Source: Paenibacillus pabuli (GTDB taxonomy: Bacteria > Bacillota > Bacilli > Paenibacillales > Paenibacillaceae). From it: DNA of 64,000 bases. Positions 8,756 through 17,177 of the stretch are shown here, in pieces. The position numbers and the translations under genes were made by a program. Under the pieces are notes generated by a model. That model saw only the letters and a program-made list of their open reading frames with translations. It did not search any database and had not been told where the DNA came from. Every line of letters starts with the position of its first letter. Position 1 is the first letter of the stretch. The stretch covers positions 3,038,001 through 3,102,000 of the forward strand of contig NZ_CP073714.1 in assembly GCF_023101145.1 (NCBI RefSeq), read 5' to 3'.

Positions 8756-9859
8756 ATGAAACCATTGATCGGAGTTATTAACCTTGACCATGAACTTGAG
8801 GAATTGAAGGAATTGACTTACTTTCGCTGCGGAGCTGCTGTGCCTTATGCAGGGCGTTACCGTCTGATTGATTTTGTATTATCCAATATGATGAATGCTG
8901 GCATTGAGAGTATCGGAGTATTTGTCCGCCGCAAGTACCGTTCACTCATGGATCATCTGGGAGACGGTAAGCCGTGGGATCTGGATCGCAAGCATGGCGG
9001 GATGTTTATTTTGCCCCCGGACTGGAACGATCCGACCGATACGTCACAAGGGGATTTGCAGCATTTTCACAATAATCTGGATTTCTTTCGCCGGGGTTCA
9101 GGACAATATGTAGTCCATGCGGGCAGTCGACACGTAACCAAAGCAGATCTGCAGGACGTGTACAGGTATCATATAAGCAAGGGTGCGGATGTGACATTGG
9201 TTTGCAAAAAAGTGGATCAACTGCTGCCTGAGCATGACGCCTGTGTCAAAGTTGAAGATGACGGGAACGGCCATGTGGTGGACATTCACCAAAGCGCCGA
9301 TCACCCGAATATATATACAGAAATTTTTATTATGGAAAAAGAACTGTTCCTGCACCAGGTGCAGCGCTGCATCGCTCATGGGGAAAGCCATTTCTTTCGT
9401 GATGTGATTCAGAAAAACCCGGACGGCTTGAACATTGCTGCGTATGCCTATGATGGATATCATGCCGTGATCAATTCGATCGACAGCTATTATCGCAACA
9501 GTCTGGAACTGCTAAACAGCGGACTGTATGAACAGCTGTTCAAGGAACAGCCTGTTCATACCAAAATCAAGTACGAGGCTCCGGCCAAATATTTGGACAC
9601 CGCTGAGGTGAAGCATTCCTTGCTCGCAAACGGCTGCATTGTGGGTGGGGAAGTGGAGGACAGTATCCTGTTCCGTGGCGTGCAGGTGGCGAAAGGTGCC
9701 AAGATTAAAGGCTCCATTATTATGCAAAAATGCTACATCGGAGAAGGCGCTGTGCTGGAGAACGTCATTCTCGACAAAGATGTGAAGCTAAGCGGCGGTC
9801 AGACGCTGATCGGCGACCCGTCGAACCCGTATATTCTGGCAAAGAGTACTATTATCTAA
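8756..9859 (+). CDS. glgD: Glucose-1-phosphate adenylyltransferase regulatory subunit GlgD
   Basis: A 367-residue paralogue of GlgC. The nucleotide-binding GGxGxRL loop is absent and is replaced by a divergent N-terminus (INLDHELEELKELTYFRCG). The scaffold (PYAGRYRLIDFVLSN, WDLDRKHGGMFILPP) and the C-terminal hexapeptide helix are kept. In Bacillales GlgD forms the GlgCD heteromer and raises GlgC activity. ATG 8756 was preferred over GTG 8747 because AAAGGA at 8739-8744 is too close to the latter. No glgA or glgB follows; a structured spacer and glgP come next. Confidence 0.93.
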   Translation: MKPLIGVINLDHELEELKELTYFRCGAAVPYAGRYRLIDFVLSNMMNAGIESIGVFVRRKYRSLMDHLGDGKPWDLDRKHGGMFILPPDWNDPTDTSQGDLQHFHNNLDFFRRGSGQYVVHAGSRHVTKADLQDVYRYHISKGADVTLVCKKVDQLLPEHDACVKVEDDGNGHVVDIHQSADHPNIYTEIFIMEKELFLHQVQRCIAHGESHFFRDVIQKNPDGLNIAAYAYDGYHAVINSIDSYYRNSLELLNSGLYEQLFKEQPVHTKIKYEAPAKYLDTAEVKHSLLANGCIVGGEVEDSILFRGVQVAKGAKIKGSIIMQKCYIGEGAVLENVILDKDVKLSGGQTLIGDPSNPYILAKSTII

Positions 9860-9903
9860 TACCGACACTTAACCGATATCATCTATAAATATATATAAAA
9901 TAA

Positions 9904-10241
9904 AAATCCTGTAGGATGGATTTAAGGTTCATGCTGATTTGAAGCATGGGGGCCACAGCTAAAGCTACGGTTATACGTGCTAACGCAGTGGAGGTGACGA
10001 AATCGATTCTGGAGAAGCGTCAGCGTTCGCCTAAAAGCTTTCTGCAAGAAAGCTACTTCGGAAGCATATGCTGTCTCCAAATTTCAACCTTTTATAAGGT
10101 TCATCAAGAAATTTGAGAGACAACAGCGATCGGAAGAACGATTCGTAACCGGAACGGACTCTTAGCCGGAAGTGCAGCTTTGAAAGGTGTAGCACTCAAG
10201 TGTAAGAAACAAGTGTGAACCGCCACCATCCTACAGGATTT
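9904..10241 (+). ncRNA. Highly structured 338-nt element of unknown class between glgD and glgP
   Basis: No coding frame is evident, but inverted repeats fill the stretch. The ends pair perfectly over 16 bp: AAATCCTGTAGGATGG (9904-9919) with CCATCCTACAGGATTT (10226-10241). Nested helices: GGTTC 9926-9930 with GAACC 10217-10221; CATGCT 9930-9935 with AGCATG 9943-9948; CCACAGC 9953-9959 with GCAGTGG 9985-9991 (one A-A mismatch) enclosing GTTA/TAAC; AGCTTTCT 10036-10043 with AGAAAGCT 10047-10054; GTCTCCAAATTTC 10073-10085 with 10108-10121 (one bulged A) enclosing AACCTT/AAGGTT 10086-10101; AGTGC 10171-10175 with GCACT 10192-10196. It ends four bases before the glgP Shine-Dalgarno. It could be a cis-acting leader, a processed RNA or a non-autonomous mobile repeat; I see no target-site duplication. 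It does not match tmRNA, SRP, RNase P or T-box signatures. Confidence 0.55.
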
Positions 10242-10260
10242 CACCGGGAGGAACCTTCTT

Positions 10261-12693
10261 TTGTTTGACAACAAGGAAACGTTCAAGAGTATTTTTAGAC
10301 GAAACTTGGTCAGTAAACTGGGCAAACCGATCGAAGAAGCAACGCTGGGAGATGTCTATCACGTGCTTGGCAGTATGATCCGTGAATATGCGGGTCAGGA
10401 TTGGGCGGCGTCGAATCAGGGGTTTAAGCAGCGCCAGGATAAACAGGTCTATTACTTCTCGCTGGAATTCCTGATTGGACGTCTGCTCGGCAATAACCTG
10501 TTAAATGTGAATGAACTGGAACTCGTTCGTGACAGTCTGGCTGAACTGGGCTTTTCTTTGGAAGAGGTGGAAGAACAGGAGGCGGACGCAGGACTCGGCA
10601 ACGGAGGTCTGGGCAGGCTCGCAGCCTGTTTTCTGGATTCACTGGCATCCCTCGGTTATGCAGGGCATGGATGCGGAATCCGATATAAGTATGGCTTATT
10701 TGAGCAAAAAATTATTAACGGCAACCAAGTGGAGTTACCCGATAATTGGCTCGATAAGGGTAACGAATGGGAAGTGCGCCGTCCGGACAAAAAGGTGGAA
10801 GTTCAGTTCTGGGGACGTGTGGAAGCCTATGAACAGGATGGACATTACCAATTTGTCACAAAGGATGCTGAATCGGTTGTAGCTGTGCCGTATGATGTGC
10901 CTGTAATTGGTTATGGCCAGCCCCACGTAAATACCTTGCGATTGTGGAGTGCGGAGCCCAAGCGGGAGACTTCGCTCGATACCCCTTCGAACTATTACGG
11001 ATATCTGGATTACAGCCGGTCGGTAGAATCGATCTCGGAGTTCCTGTACCCGGATGATTCCCAATACGAGGGAAAGCTGCTCCGTCTGAAACAGCAATAT
11101 TTCATGTGTTCGGCAGGTGTACAGAGTGCTTTGCGAACATTTAACAAACTTGAACTTTCGTATGATCGTTTGCCAGATAAAGTGGCTTTCCATATCAACG
11201 ATACCCATCCAACACTTGTGATCCCCGAACTGATGCGCATTCTAATCGATGTCAAAGGTTATGGATGGGATGAAGCGTGGGATATCACGACCCGCACTGT
11301 ATCGTATACCAACCATACCACATTGAGTGAGGCACTTGAAAAGTGGCCTGTTGCCATGATCAGCAAGCTGCTGCCACGCATTTACATGATTATTGAAGAG
11401 ATCAACAAACGCTTCTGCGGCATGCTGCTTGAGCGATATCCTGAAGACACGGATCGTATTCAGCATCTGGCGATTATTGCAAATGATCAGGTACGGATGG
11501 CCCATCTGGCAATTGTAGGCAGTCATAGCGTCAACGGTGTTGCGGCATTGCATACCGAGATATTGAAGGAGCGGGAAATGGCTCCTTTCTATGCACTCTA
11601 CCCGGAGCGCTTCAATAACAAAACCAATGGTATCACTCATCGCCGCTGGTTAATGCATGCCAACCCGAAGCTATCGAATCTGATCACAGAGACGATTGGA
11701 AGTGAGTGGATTACGGAGCCGGGCAGATTGAGTGAGTTGGTAGCTGTTGCTGACGATGCCTCGTTCCTGCAGCAATTCCGTGCCATTAAACATGGCAATA
11801 AGGAGCGTCTTGCTGCCTATATACTGGATCATACCGGAACGGCTGTGAATCCGGATTCCATTTTTGATGTACAGGTGAAACGACTGCATGGGTACAAACG
11901 ACAATTGCTGAACATTCTGCATGTTATGCATTTGTATAACCGTCTCAAGAGCGACAATTCATTTGATATCGTGCCACGTACGTTCATTTTTGGCGCCAAG
12001 GCAGCGCCGAGCTATTATTTTGCCAAAAAGATTATCAAGCTGATTAATACGGTGGCAGATACGATTAATCGCGATACGGCCGTGAAAGATCGCCTGCAGG
12101 TATTTTTCCTTGAAAACTATTCGGTCTCTCTTGCCGAGAAGATCATTCCGGCCGCAGACGTCAGCGAACAGATTTCAACCGCAGGCAAGGAAGCCTCCGG
12201 TACCGGAAACATGAAGTTCATGATGAACGGAGCGCTAACTATTGGAACCATGGACGGGGCAAATGTCGAGATGGCAGAACAGGTCGGTCAAGACAATATG
12301 TTCATCTTTGGCTTAAGTGCAGACGAAGTGCTTGAATATTACCGTTCCGGCACTTATCGGCCGGGTGAGATTGTACAGCAGGACGAGCGAATTCGTGAGG
12401 TAGTTGAGCAGCTGGTACATCCTGGGCCGTTCTGTGAACGTGATGGTGAATTCTGGGATATCTATGACTCCTTGCTGGCACATGGCGATGAGTACTTTGT
12501 GTTACGTGACTTTGCTGCCTATGCCGATGCACATGCTGCCATTGATTCGGCATACCGCGATCTATCGGGCTGGACACGCAAGGCAGTGCTGAATACGGCT
12601 CAATCCGGCATTTTCTCCAGTGACCGCACTATTAGTGAATATGCGACTGATATCTGGGGCATTCATCCGGTGTCTGGATACTGGAAAGGTTAA
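10261..12693 (+). CDS. glgP: Glycogen phosphorylase
   Basis: Releases glucose-1-phosphate from glycogen or maltodextrin. The 810-residue length is normal for the family. The GADAGLGNGGLGRLAACF-like glycine-rich stretch is present near residue 107, and the PLP-binding site EASGTGNMKFMMNGALTIG places the Schiff-base lysine at about residue 652. The start is TTG 10261, with GGGAGG at 10246-10251 nine bases upstream. The gene lies 401 bases after glgD, separated by the structured element, so translation or mRNA stability of glgP may be set independently of glgCD. It is followed by a nested hairpin terminator. Confidence 0.95.
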   Translation: MFDNKETFKSIFRRNLVSKLGKPIEEATLGDVYHVLGSMIREYAGQDWAASNQGFKQRQDKQVYYFSLEFLIGRLLGNNLLNVNELELVRDSLAELGFSLEEVEEQEADAGLGNGGLGRLAACFLDSLASLGYAGHGCGIRYKYGLFEQKIINGNQVELPDNWLDKGNEWEVRRPDKKVEVQFWGRVEAYEQDGHYQFVTKDAESVVAVPYDVPVIGYGQPHVNTLRLWSAEPKRETSLDTPSNYYGYLDYSRSVESISEFLYPDDSQYEGKLLRLKQQYFMCSAGVQSALRTFNKLELSYDRLPDKVAFHINDTHPTLVIPELMRILIDVKGYGWDEAWDITTRTVSYTNHTTLSEALEKWPVAMISKLLPRIYMIIEEINKRFCGMLLERYPEDTDRIQHLAIIANDQVRMAHLAIVGSHSVNGVAALHTEILKEREMAPFYALYPERFNNKTNGITHRRWLMHANPKLSNLITETIGSEWITEPGRLSELVAVADDASFLQQFRAIKHGNKERLAAYILDHTGTAVNPDSIFDVQVKRLHGYKRQLLNILHVMHLYNRLKSDNSFDIVPRTFIFGAKAAPSYYFAKKIIKLINTVADTINRDTAVKDRLQVFFLENYSVSLAEKIIPAADVSEQISTAGKEASGTGNMKFMMNGALTIGTMDGANVEMAEQVGQDNMFIFGLSADEVLEYYRSGTYRPGEIVQQDERIREVVEQLVHPGPFCERDGEFWDIYDSLLAHGDEYFVLRDFAAYADAHAAIDSAYRDLSGWTRKAVLNTAQSGIFSSDRTISEYATDIWGIHPVSGYWKG

Positions 12694-12712
12694 TAATATG
12701 GTTTAACAATGA

Positions 12713-12797
12713 AATCTCCTTGTACATCAGGTTGATCTCTATTGGGTTTATATACCTTTATCAGAGATCGCACCTTGTAGCACAAGGGGATTTTTTG
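12713..12797 (+). terminator. Nested hairpin with alternative pairings downstream of glgP
   Basis: AATCTCCTTGT (12713-12723) pairs with ACAAGGGGATT (12782-12792, one G-U) around an inner GATCTCT/AGAGATC helix (12734-12740 with 12763-12769), followed by TTTTTT. The 3' arm can instead form the local hairpin CCTTGT-AGC-ACAAGG (12773-12787), so two exclusive structures are possible. Confidence 0.7.
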
Positions 12798-12978
12798 TAT
12801 GTTGAGAATTATAGTGCCTATGTTGATAACCTGTCCTACTCGAGCTTGCACCAATACATAAGATTTTTTCAGATCACAACAAGTTCGCACGCAAGATCAA
12901 GAAAAAGAGTTTTATTTTAGTCATACTAAATTAAGAAATCGTTCCATACTTCGAACCAAGAAAAGGAGTTCACATGCC

Positions 12979-13845
12979 ATGGATCATTACACACGAATCC
13001 AGCTTGCCATTGCGTACCTGGAGCAGCATTTGCAGGATGAATTTAATATCAGAGAGGCTTCAGCTGCTGCGAGTTTCTCAGCTTTTCATTTCCAGCGTTT
13101 GTTTCAGGCAATCACGGGATTTACGGTACTGGAGTATGTCCGCAGACGTAGATTAACGGAAGCGGCATGTCACTTGCGGAACAGCTCGGAAGGTATACTG
13201 GATATTGCTCTGAGATTTGGATATCAATCTCAGGAGGCATTCACCCGCGCATTCACAGCTCACTGGGGGATGACACCTGCCAGATTACGTAAGCTGGACG
13301 AACAGCCATCTTCGTCGAAGATGCAACGAAGTATTGATTTTAACGATTATCGTACTCGGATCGGAGGACAATTTCATATGAACACACCTCGTCTGGTAAC
13401 ACTGGAATCGAACTGGATTATCGGCTACGAATTCAAGACGAACTTGAATGATAATCAGCATTATGCAGAAATCCCAGGGTTTTATCATCAGTTTGGTACA
13501 GAGCAGAGATTTATGAACATCCCTGAAAGGACACGTCCGGATATAGCGTATGGTGTAGCTTGCCGTTTTGAAGATGATGGAGCGTTCACCTTTATTGTGG
13601 GGGAGGAAAGCGCGGCAGCTGCTCCAGTTCTGGAACCAGGTTATACATCGATTGAAATTCCTGGCGGTTTATACGCCGAGTTCACGGTGGAAGGATCAGG
13701 ACAGGATATCCGCAAAATGATTTATGGCAGCTGGCTGCCGCAATCTAACTATGAACGAAGGGAAGGACCGGATTTTGAGGTGACGGATGTATGGAAATCC
13801 ACACCTGAGCAGCTGGACATGAAGATCTATATCCCTTTAAAATAG
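12979..13845 (+). CDS. AraC-family transcriptional regulator with GyrI-like effector domain
   Basis: A 288-residue protein. Residues 1-105 hold two helix-turn-helix motifs of the AraC/XylS type (FNIREASAAASFSAFHFQRLF, then LDIALRFGYQSQEAFTRAF, ending GMTPARLRK). Residues about 130-288 resemble the GyrI-like/BmrR effector-binding domain that senses hydrophobic or cationic small molecules. AAAAGGAG lies 11 bases before ATG 12979. The neighbouring VanZ-like gene follows in the same direction and may be co-transcribed. The target genes are unknown. Confidence 0.88.
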   Translation: MDHYTRIQLAIAYLEQHLQDEFNIREASAAASFSAFHFQRLFQAITGFTVLEYVRRRRLTEAACHLRNSSEGILDIALRFGYQSQEAFTRAFTAHWGMTPARLRKLDEQPSSSKMQRSIDFNDYRTRIGGQFHMNTPRLVTLESNWIIGYEFKTNLNDNQHYAEIPGFYHQFGTEQRFMNIPERTRPDIAYGVACRFEDDGAFTFIVGEESAAAAPVLEPGYTSIEIPGGLYAEFTVEGSGQDIRKMIYGSWLPQSNYERREGPDFEVTDVWKSTPEQLDMKIYIPLK

Positions 13846-13873
13846 ACCTTACCGCATCTGCGGAAAAAAGGTC
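13845..13873 (+). other. Stem-loop just upstream of the VanZ-like gene
   Basis: GACCTT (13845-13850) pairs with AAGGTC (13868-13873) around CCGC/GCGG (13852-13855 with 13860-13863). The 3' arm abuts the GGAGG Shine-Dalgarno region of the next gene and there is no T-run, so it looks more like a translation-modulating or spacer hairpin than a terminator. Confidence 0.4.
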
Positions 13874-13888
13874 GGAGGATATGAGGAA

Positions 13889-14347
13889 ATGAATGAAGGC
13901 TCATGGCTCTACTCCAGATGGATGCTTGTTATCGTTGGTTGCATGGCAGTATTGTACATGTTGATTATGGGTAACTTGCTCTTTGTCAGCGGGAGAACAC
14001 CTGGCGTGAATTATCAATATAATTTGGTACCCTTTGAAACAATCAAGCCTCTTCTTTTTGAAAGGAACAGATACCATACCGAAACCTGGGTGAAAAACCT
14101 GTTTGGGAACATTGTTTTGTTCATACCTCTAGGGGTATGGATTCCCTGGTTATTTCGCAGATTCCAAAGGTTTTTACCATTTACAGGGGTTGTCGTCCTA
14201 CTTTTGTTTGCTGTTGAGGTTACACAATTGATTAGCCGTGTTGGTTCGTTTGATGTCGATGACATTATTTTGAATACGGCGGGTGCCTGGATTGGATACA
14301 TAGGATTCGCCTTATTCATATTTTTACAGAGAAGGACTCGAAATTAA
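13889..14347 (+). CDS. VanZ-like family membrane protein
   Basis: A 152-residue membrane protein with four hydrophobic segments (about 10-32, 66-86, 95-113 and 122-145). The VanZ-family pattern is present: NLVPFETIKPL, NLFGNIVLFIPLGVWIPWLF, a membrane-embedded EVTQL and FDVDDIILNTAGAWIG. VanZ gives low teicoplanin resistance in enterococci by an unclear mechanism, and most Bacillales homologues have no assigned role. It lies 43 bases after the AraC-type regulator in the same orientation, with GAGG just before ATG 13889. Drug resistance should not be assumed. Confidence 0.85.
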   Translation: MNEGSWLYSRWMLVIVGCMAVLYMLIMGNLLFVSGRTPGVNYQYNLVPFETIKPLLFERNRYHTETWVKNLFGNIVLFIPLGVWIPWLFRRFQRFLPFTGVVVLLLFAVEVTQLISRVGSFDVDDIILNTAGAWIGYIGFALFIFLQRRTRN

Positions 14348-14467
14348 ACTGCGAATAGCGGTTGATGTTCGGGTCTTTTTGGTTTCACGGATTTTTTCTG
14401 TTTATAAGAGGAGCATTTCGGATAAAACATACTAACGGGTTATATAGTAAAGAGTGATGAAAGTGAG

Positions 14468-16159
14468 GTGGTCTATATCGTTTGGTGGAAAGAGAGTGTA
14501 GTGTACCAGATCTATCCCAACAGCTTCAAAGATTCCGATGGGGACGGTCAGGGTGACTTGCAGGGCATATATGACAAGCTCGATTATTTGACTGGGCTGG
14601 GCGTGGATGTAATTTGGATCTGCCCAATTTACGATTCACCTGGTCATGATAACGGATATGACATCCGAGATTATTACTCCATTTTACGCAAGTATGGCAC
14701 GATGGAGGATTTTGACCGTTTGCTGGCTGAGGCGCACAAGCGTGGCCTCAAGATCATGATGGATCTGGTGCTGAATCATACGTCGGATGAACATGCGTGG
14801 TTTGCTGAGTCACGTTCATCGAAAGTAAACCCGAAACGGGATTATTATATTTGGCGTTCAGGTAAAAATGGTCAGGTTCCAAACAACTGGGAGTCCTACT
14901 TTGGCGGTTCTGTGTGGAAGCATGATCCGGAGACAAATGAATATTATTTGCATCTCTATACGGAACACCAGCCTGACCTGAATTGGAACAATGCACAGAT
15001 GGCAGAAGAGATGTATGAAATGGTGCATTGGTGGTTGCAAAAAGGAGTGGATGGTTTTCGTTTCGATGCGGTGGCGCATATCGCCAAGGCAGATGGATTA
15101 CCCAGCGCACATAATCCCGATAATCTGCCGGTCGTTCCTGCGTACCAGCTTTTTTCCAACCTCGAGCAGGTACATTCGATTCTGAACAAACTGAACGACA
15201 TGATCCTGAAACCTTACGGTCCGATGACCGTTGGAGAGACTTCCGGGCTTGGACCGGAGCAGGCACTGGCCTATGTGGGGACAGATCGAAATGAGCTCAA
15301 TATGGTGTTCCAGTTTGAGCATATGTTTGTGGACGCGCAATCATCCGGAATCGGCAAATGGAACTATCGGGAGTGGAAGCTGCCCGAACTGAAAGAAATT
15401 ATGAGCCGCTGGCAAACCGTACTGCATGACAGAGGCTGGAATGCCAATTACATGGGCAATCATGACCAGCCCCGTCCGGTATCCCGCTTTGGTAATGATG
15501 GCAAGTACAGGGTGCGATCTGCCCAGATGCTGGCTACATGGATGCTTACCCTGGAAGGCACGCCTTACATTTATCAAGGGGAAGAAATCGGCATGACCAA
15601 TGTTGCTTTTCCTGATATTGAGGATTATCGAGATGTTGAAACAATGAATTATTATCGGCAGCATATTAGTCAGGGGCGAGCGAAACATGAAGTCATGCAA
15701 GCGATCTGGCGCAAAAGCCGTGATAATGCCCGTACACCGATGCAGTGGGATGATACCAAGCATGCGGGATTCACCGATGGTGAGCCATGGATTCAGGTGA
15801 ATGCGAATTATGCTGAGATTAATGTGGCGGATGCCGAACGTGATCCTCAGTCCATTTTGCATTATTACCGTAAACTAATCGCACTTCGCAAACAGCATAA
15901 AGTACTTATCTATGGGGCATATGAGCTGCTTTTGCCGGATGATCCCGACATCTATGCCTACACCCGGACCCTGGATGATGAGCAGATGCTGATTATTCTG
16001 AATTTTCGGGAACATGAGCCCGAGATGCAATGGCCTGAAGGGTGGAGCGATGAGAATGCCAAGACGGTTATCAGCAATGTAAGCAAACGTTATTCCACCG
16101 ATAAGGGTGCAATTCTTCTTCAGCCTTATGAAGCACGCGTTTATCGAATGCAGCGATAA
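14468..16159 (+). CDS. GH13 alpha-glucosidase (oligo-1,6-glucosidase type)
   Basis: A 563-residue cytoplasmic GH13 enzyme without signal peptide, close in length to MalL-type oligo-1,6-glucosidases. The order of motifs is VVYQIYPNSF at the N-terminus, DLVLNHTSDEHAWF (conserved region I), DGFRFDAV with nucleophile Asp200, TVGET with acid/base Glu257, and NHDQPR with Asp333. It probably hydrolyses short alpha-1,6- or alpha-1,4-glucosides from imported malto- or isomalto-oligosaccharides. Start GTG 14468 is the only candidate before the conserved WWKESVVYQ, but the GTGAGG Shine-Dalgarno-like stretch overlaps it, so the exact start is uncertain. It is related to, but distinct from, the phosphotrehalase at 18845. 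Confidence 0.9.
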   Translation: MVYIVWWKESVVYQIYPNSFKDSDGDGQGDLQGIYDKLDYLTGLGVDVIWICPIYDSPGHDNGYDIRDYYSILRKYGTMEDFDRLLAEAHKRGLKIMMDLVLNHTSDEHAWFAESRSSKVNPKRDYYIWRSGKNGQVPNNWESYFGGSVWKHDPETNEYYLHLYTEHQPDLNWNNAQMAEEMYEMVHWWLQKGVDGFRFDAVAHIAKADGLPSAHNPDNLPVVPAYQLFSNLEQVHSILNKLNDMILKPYGPMTVGETSGLGPEQALAYVGTDRNELNMVFQFEHMFVDAQSSGIGKWNYREWKLPELKEIMSRWQTVLHDRGWNANYMGNHDQPRPVSRFGNDGKYRVRSAQMLATWMLTLEGTPYIYQGEEIGMTNVAFPDIEDYRDVETMNYYRQHISQGRAKHEVMQAIWRKSRDNARTPMQWDDTKHAGFTDGEPWIQVNANYAEINVADAERDPQSILHYYRKLIALRKQHKVLIYGAYELLLPDDPDIYAYTRTLDDEQMLIILNFREHEPEMQWPEGWSDENAKTVISNVSKRYSTDKGAILLQPYEARVYRMQR

Positions 16160-16248
16160 GGCGTTATTTTGCTTCGGCGGAGAGTTTTGAATTATAATAT
16201 AGGTTGAAAATCAAACCAAATGAACGCATATGTCAGGAGGATACCAAG

Positions 16249-16941
16249 TTGCTGAATATTACTTACCACGGACACTCCAGTGTACAACTGGGCACAGAAG
16301 AGAAGTCGTTAATCATTGATCCTTTCCTGCGTGGCAATGAGCTTGCTGTCACCAAACCGGAAGACATCAAGACCGATGCCGTGTTGCTGACACATGCACA
16401 TATGGATCACATTCTGGATGCTGAGCCGATTGCCAAGGCTAATCAAGCCAAAGTGGTCGCAATTGTGGAACTGGCTACATACATGTCATGGAAAGGTCTG
16501 GATACGATAGGCATGAACATGGGTGGAACGGTGGATCTTGGCTTTGCCCAAGCCAAAATGATTCAGGCTTTCCATACATCCGGGATCGTGCTGGAAGAGG
16601 AACAACGAATCATGTATGCAGGATTGCCTGCGGGATACATTATTAACATTGGTGGCAAAACCATTTTGCATGCCGGTGATACGAGCCTGTTCGGTGATAT
16701 GAAAATGATTGGTGATCGCCATGATATCGATGTAGCTATCCTGCCTATTGGCGGCCATTTCACCATGGGACCGGAAGATGCGCTGCAAGCGGCGGAATGG
16801 TTTAATGCCAAGCTGACAATTCCGGTGCATTATGATACGTTCCCGGTAATCCGTCAGGATGCCGAGAAGTTTGTGGAGCAGCTTGCTTCCAAAGGTCTGG
16901 AAGGCCGTGTGCTGGCACCGGGACAATCCATTACTCTGTAA
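16249..16941 (+). CDS. UPF0173 metal-dependent hydrolase (metallo-beta-lactamase fold)
   Basis: A 230-residue protein with the MBL-fold metal motif THAHMDH (HxHxDH) near residue 45 and the UPF0173 N-terminus ITYHGHSSVQL. Later ligands include HAGDTSLFGDM and PVHYDTFP. The start is TTG 16249, because AGGAGG at 16235-16240 sits eight bases upstream; the in-frame TTG at 16204 would put this signal inside the gene. The family is annotated as a predicted Zn-dependent hydrolase (YtkL-like) without a firmly known substrate. It probably stands alone, with its own terminator. Confidence 0.9.
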   Translation: MLNITYHGHSSVQLGTEEKSLIIDPFLRGNELAVTKPEDIKTDAVLLTHAHMDHILDAEPIAKANQAKVVAIVELATYMSWKGLDTIGMNMGGTVDLGFAQAKMIQAFHTSGIVLEEEQRIMYAGLPAGYIINIGGKTILHAGDTSLFGDMKMIGDRHDIDVAILPIGGHFTMGPEDALQAAEWFNAKLTIPVHYDTFPVIRQDAEKFVEQLASKGLEGRVLAPGQSITL

Positions 16942-16982
16942 CGCTCTTCTTATCTCTGTTATCATACACGCAATATGAAGCT

Positions 16983-17030
16983 AAAGACGAATATCACGTC
17001 AATATAACTGACGTGATATTCGTCTTTTTT
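16983..17030 (+). terminator. Intrinsic terminator after the UPF0173 gene
   Basis: A perfect 19-bp stem, AAAGACGAATATCACGTCA (16983-17001) with its complement at 17009-17027, seven-base loop, ending in a T-run. Confidence 0.92.
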
Positions 17031-17177
17031 CGGTTTCAAGTTCAATTTAGCCGTCTCCAGTTGGTTCTCATGACAAAAACGTTGAAATTCCATTGTTGAA
17101 GTCCCTGCTGTAATGTTATAAAAAATTACACGGAAACCAAACGGAAATCCGAATTGGCGAAAATAGGGGGAGCGTTC

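Noticed and set aside
9904..10241. tmRNA, SRP RNA, RNase P or T-box as the identity of the structured element
   Set aside because: None of the conserved cores (terminal CCA with tag frame, GGAAGGAAGC-type loop, GAGGAAAGUCC-type core, GGGTGGNACCGCG) is present.
13889..14347. Glycopeptide-resistance gene cluster
   Set aside because: The VanZ-like gene stands alone with an AraC regulator; no vanHAX or vanRS genes are near.
15341..15862. A 173-codon minus-strand frame inside the GH13 alpha-glucosidase
   Set aside because: It lies wholly opposite conserved catalytic regions and has no supporting signals.
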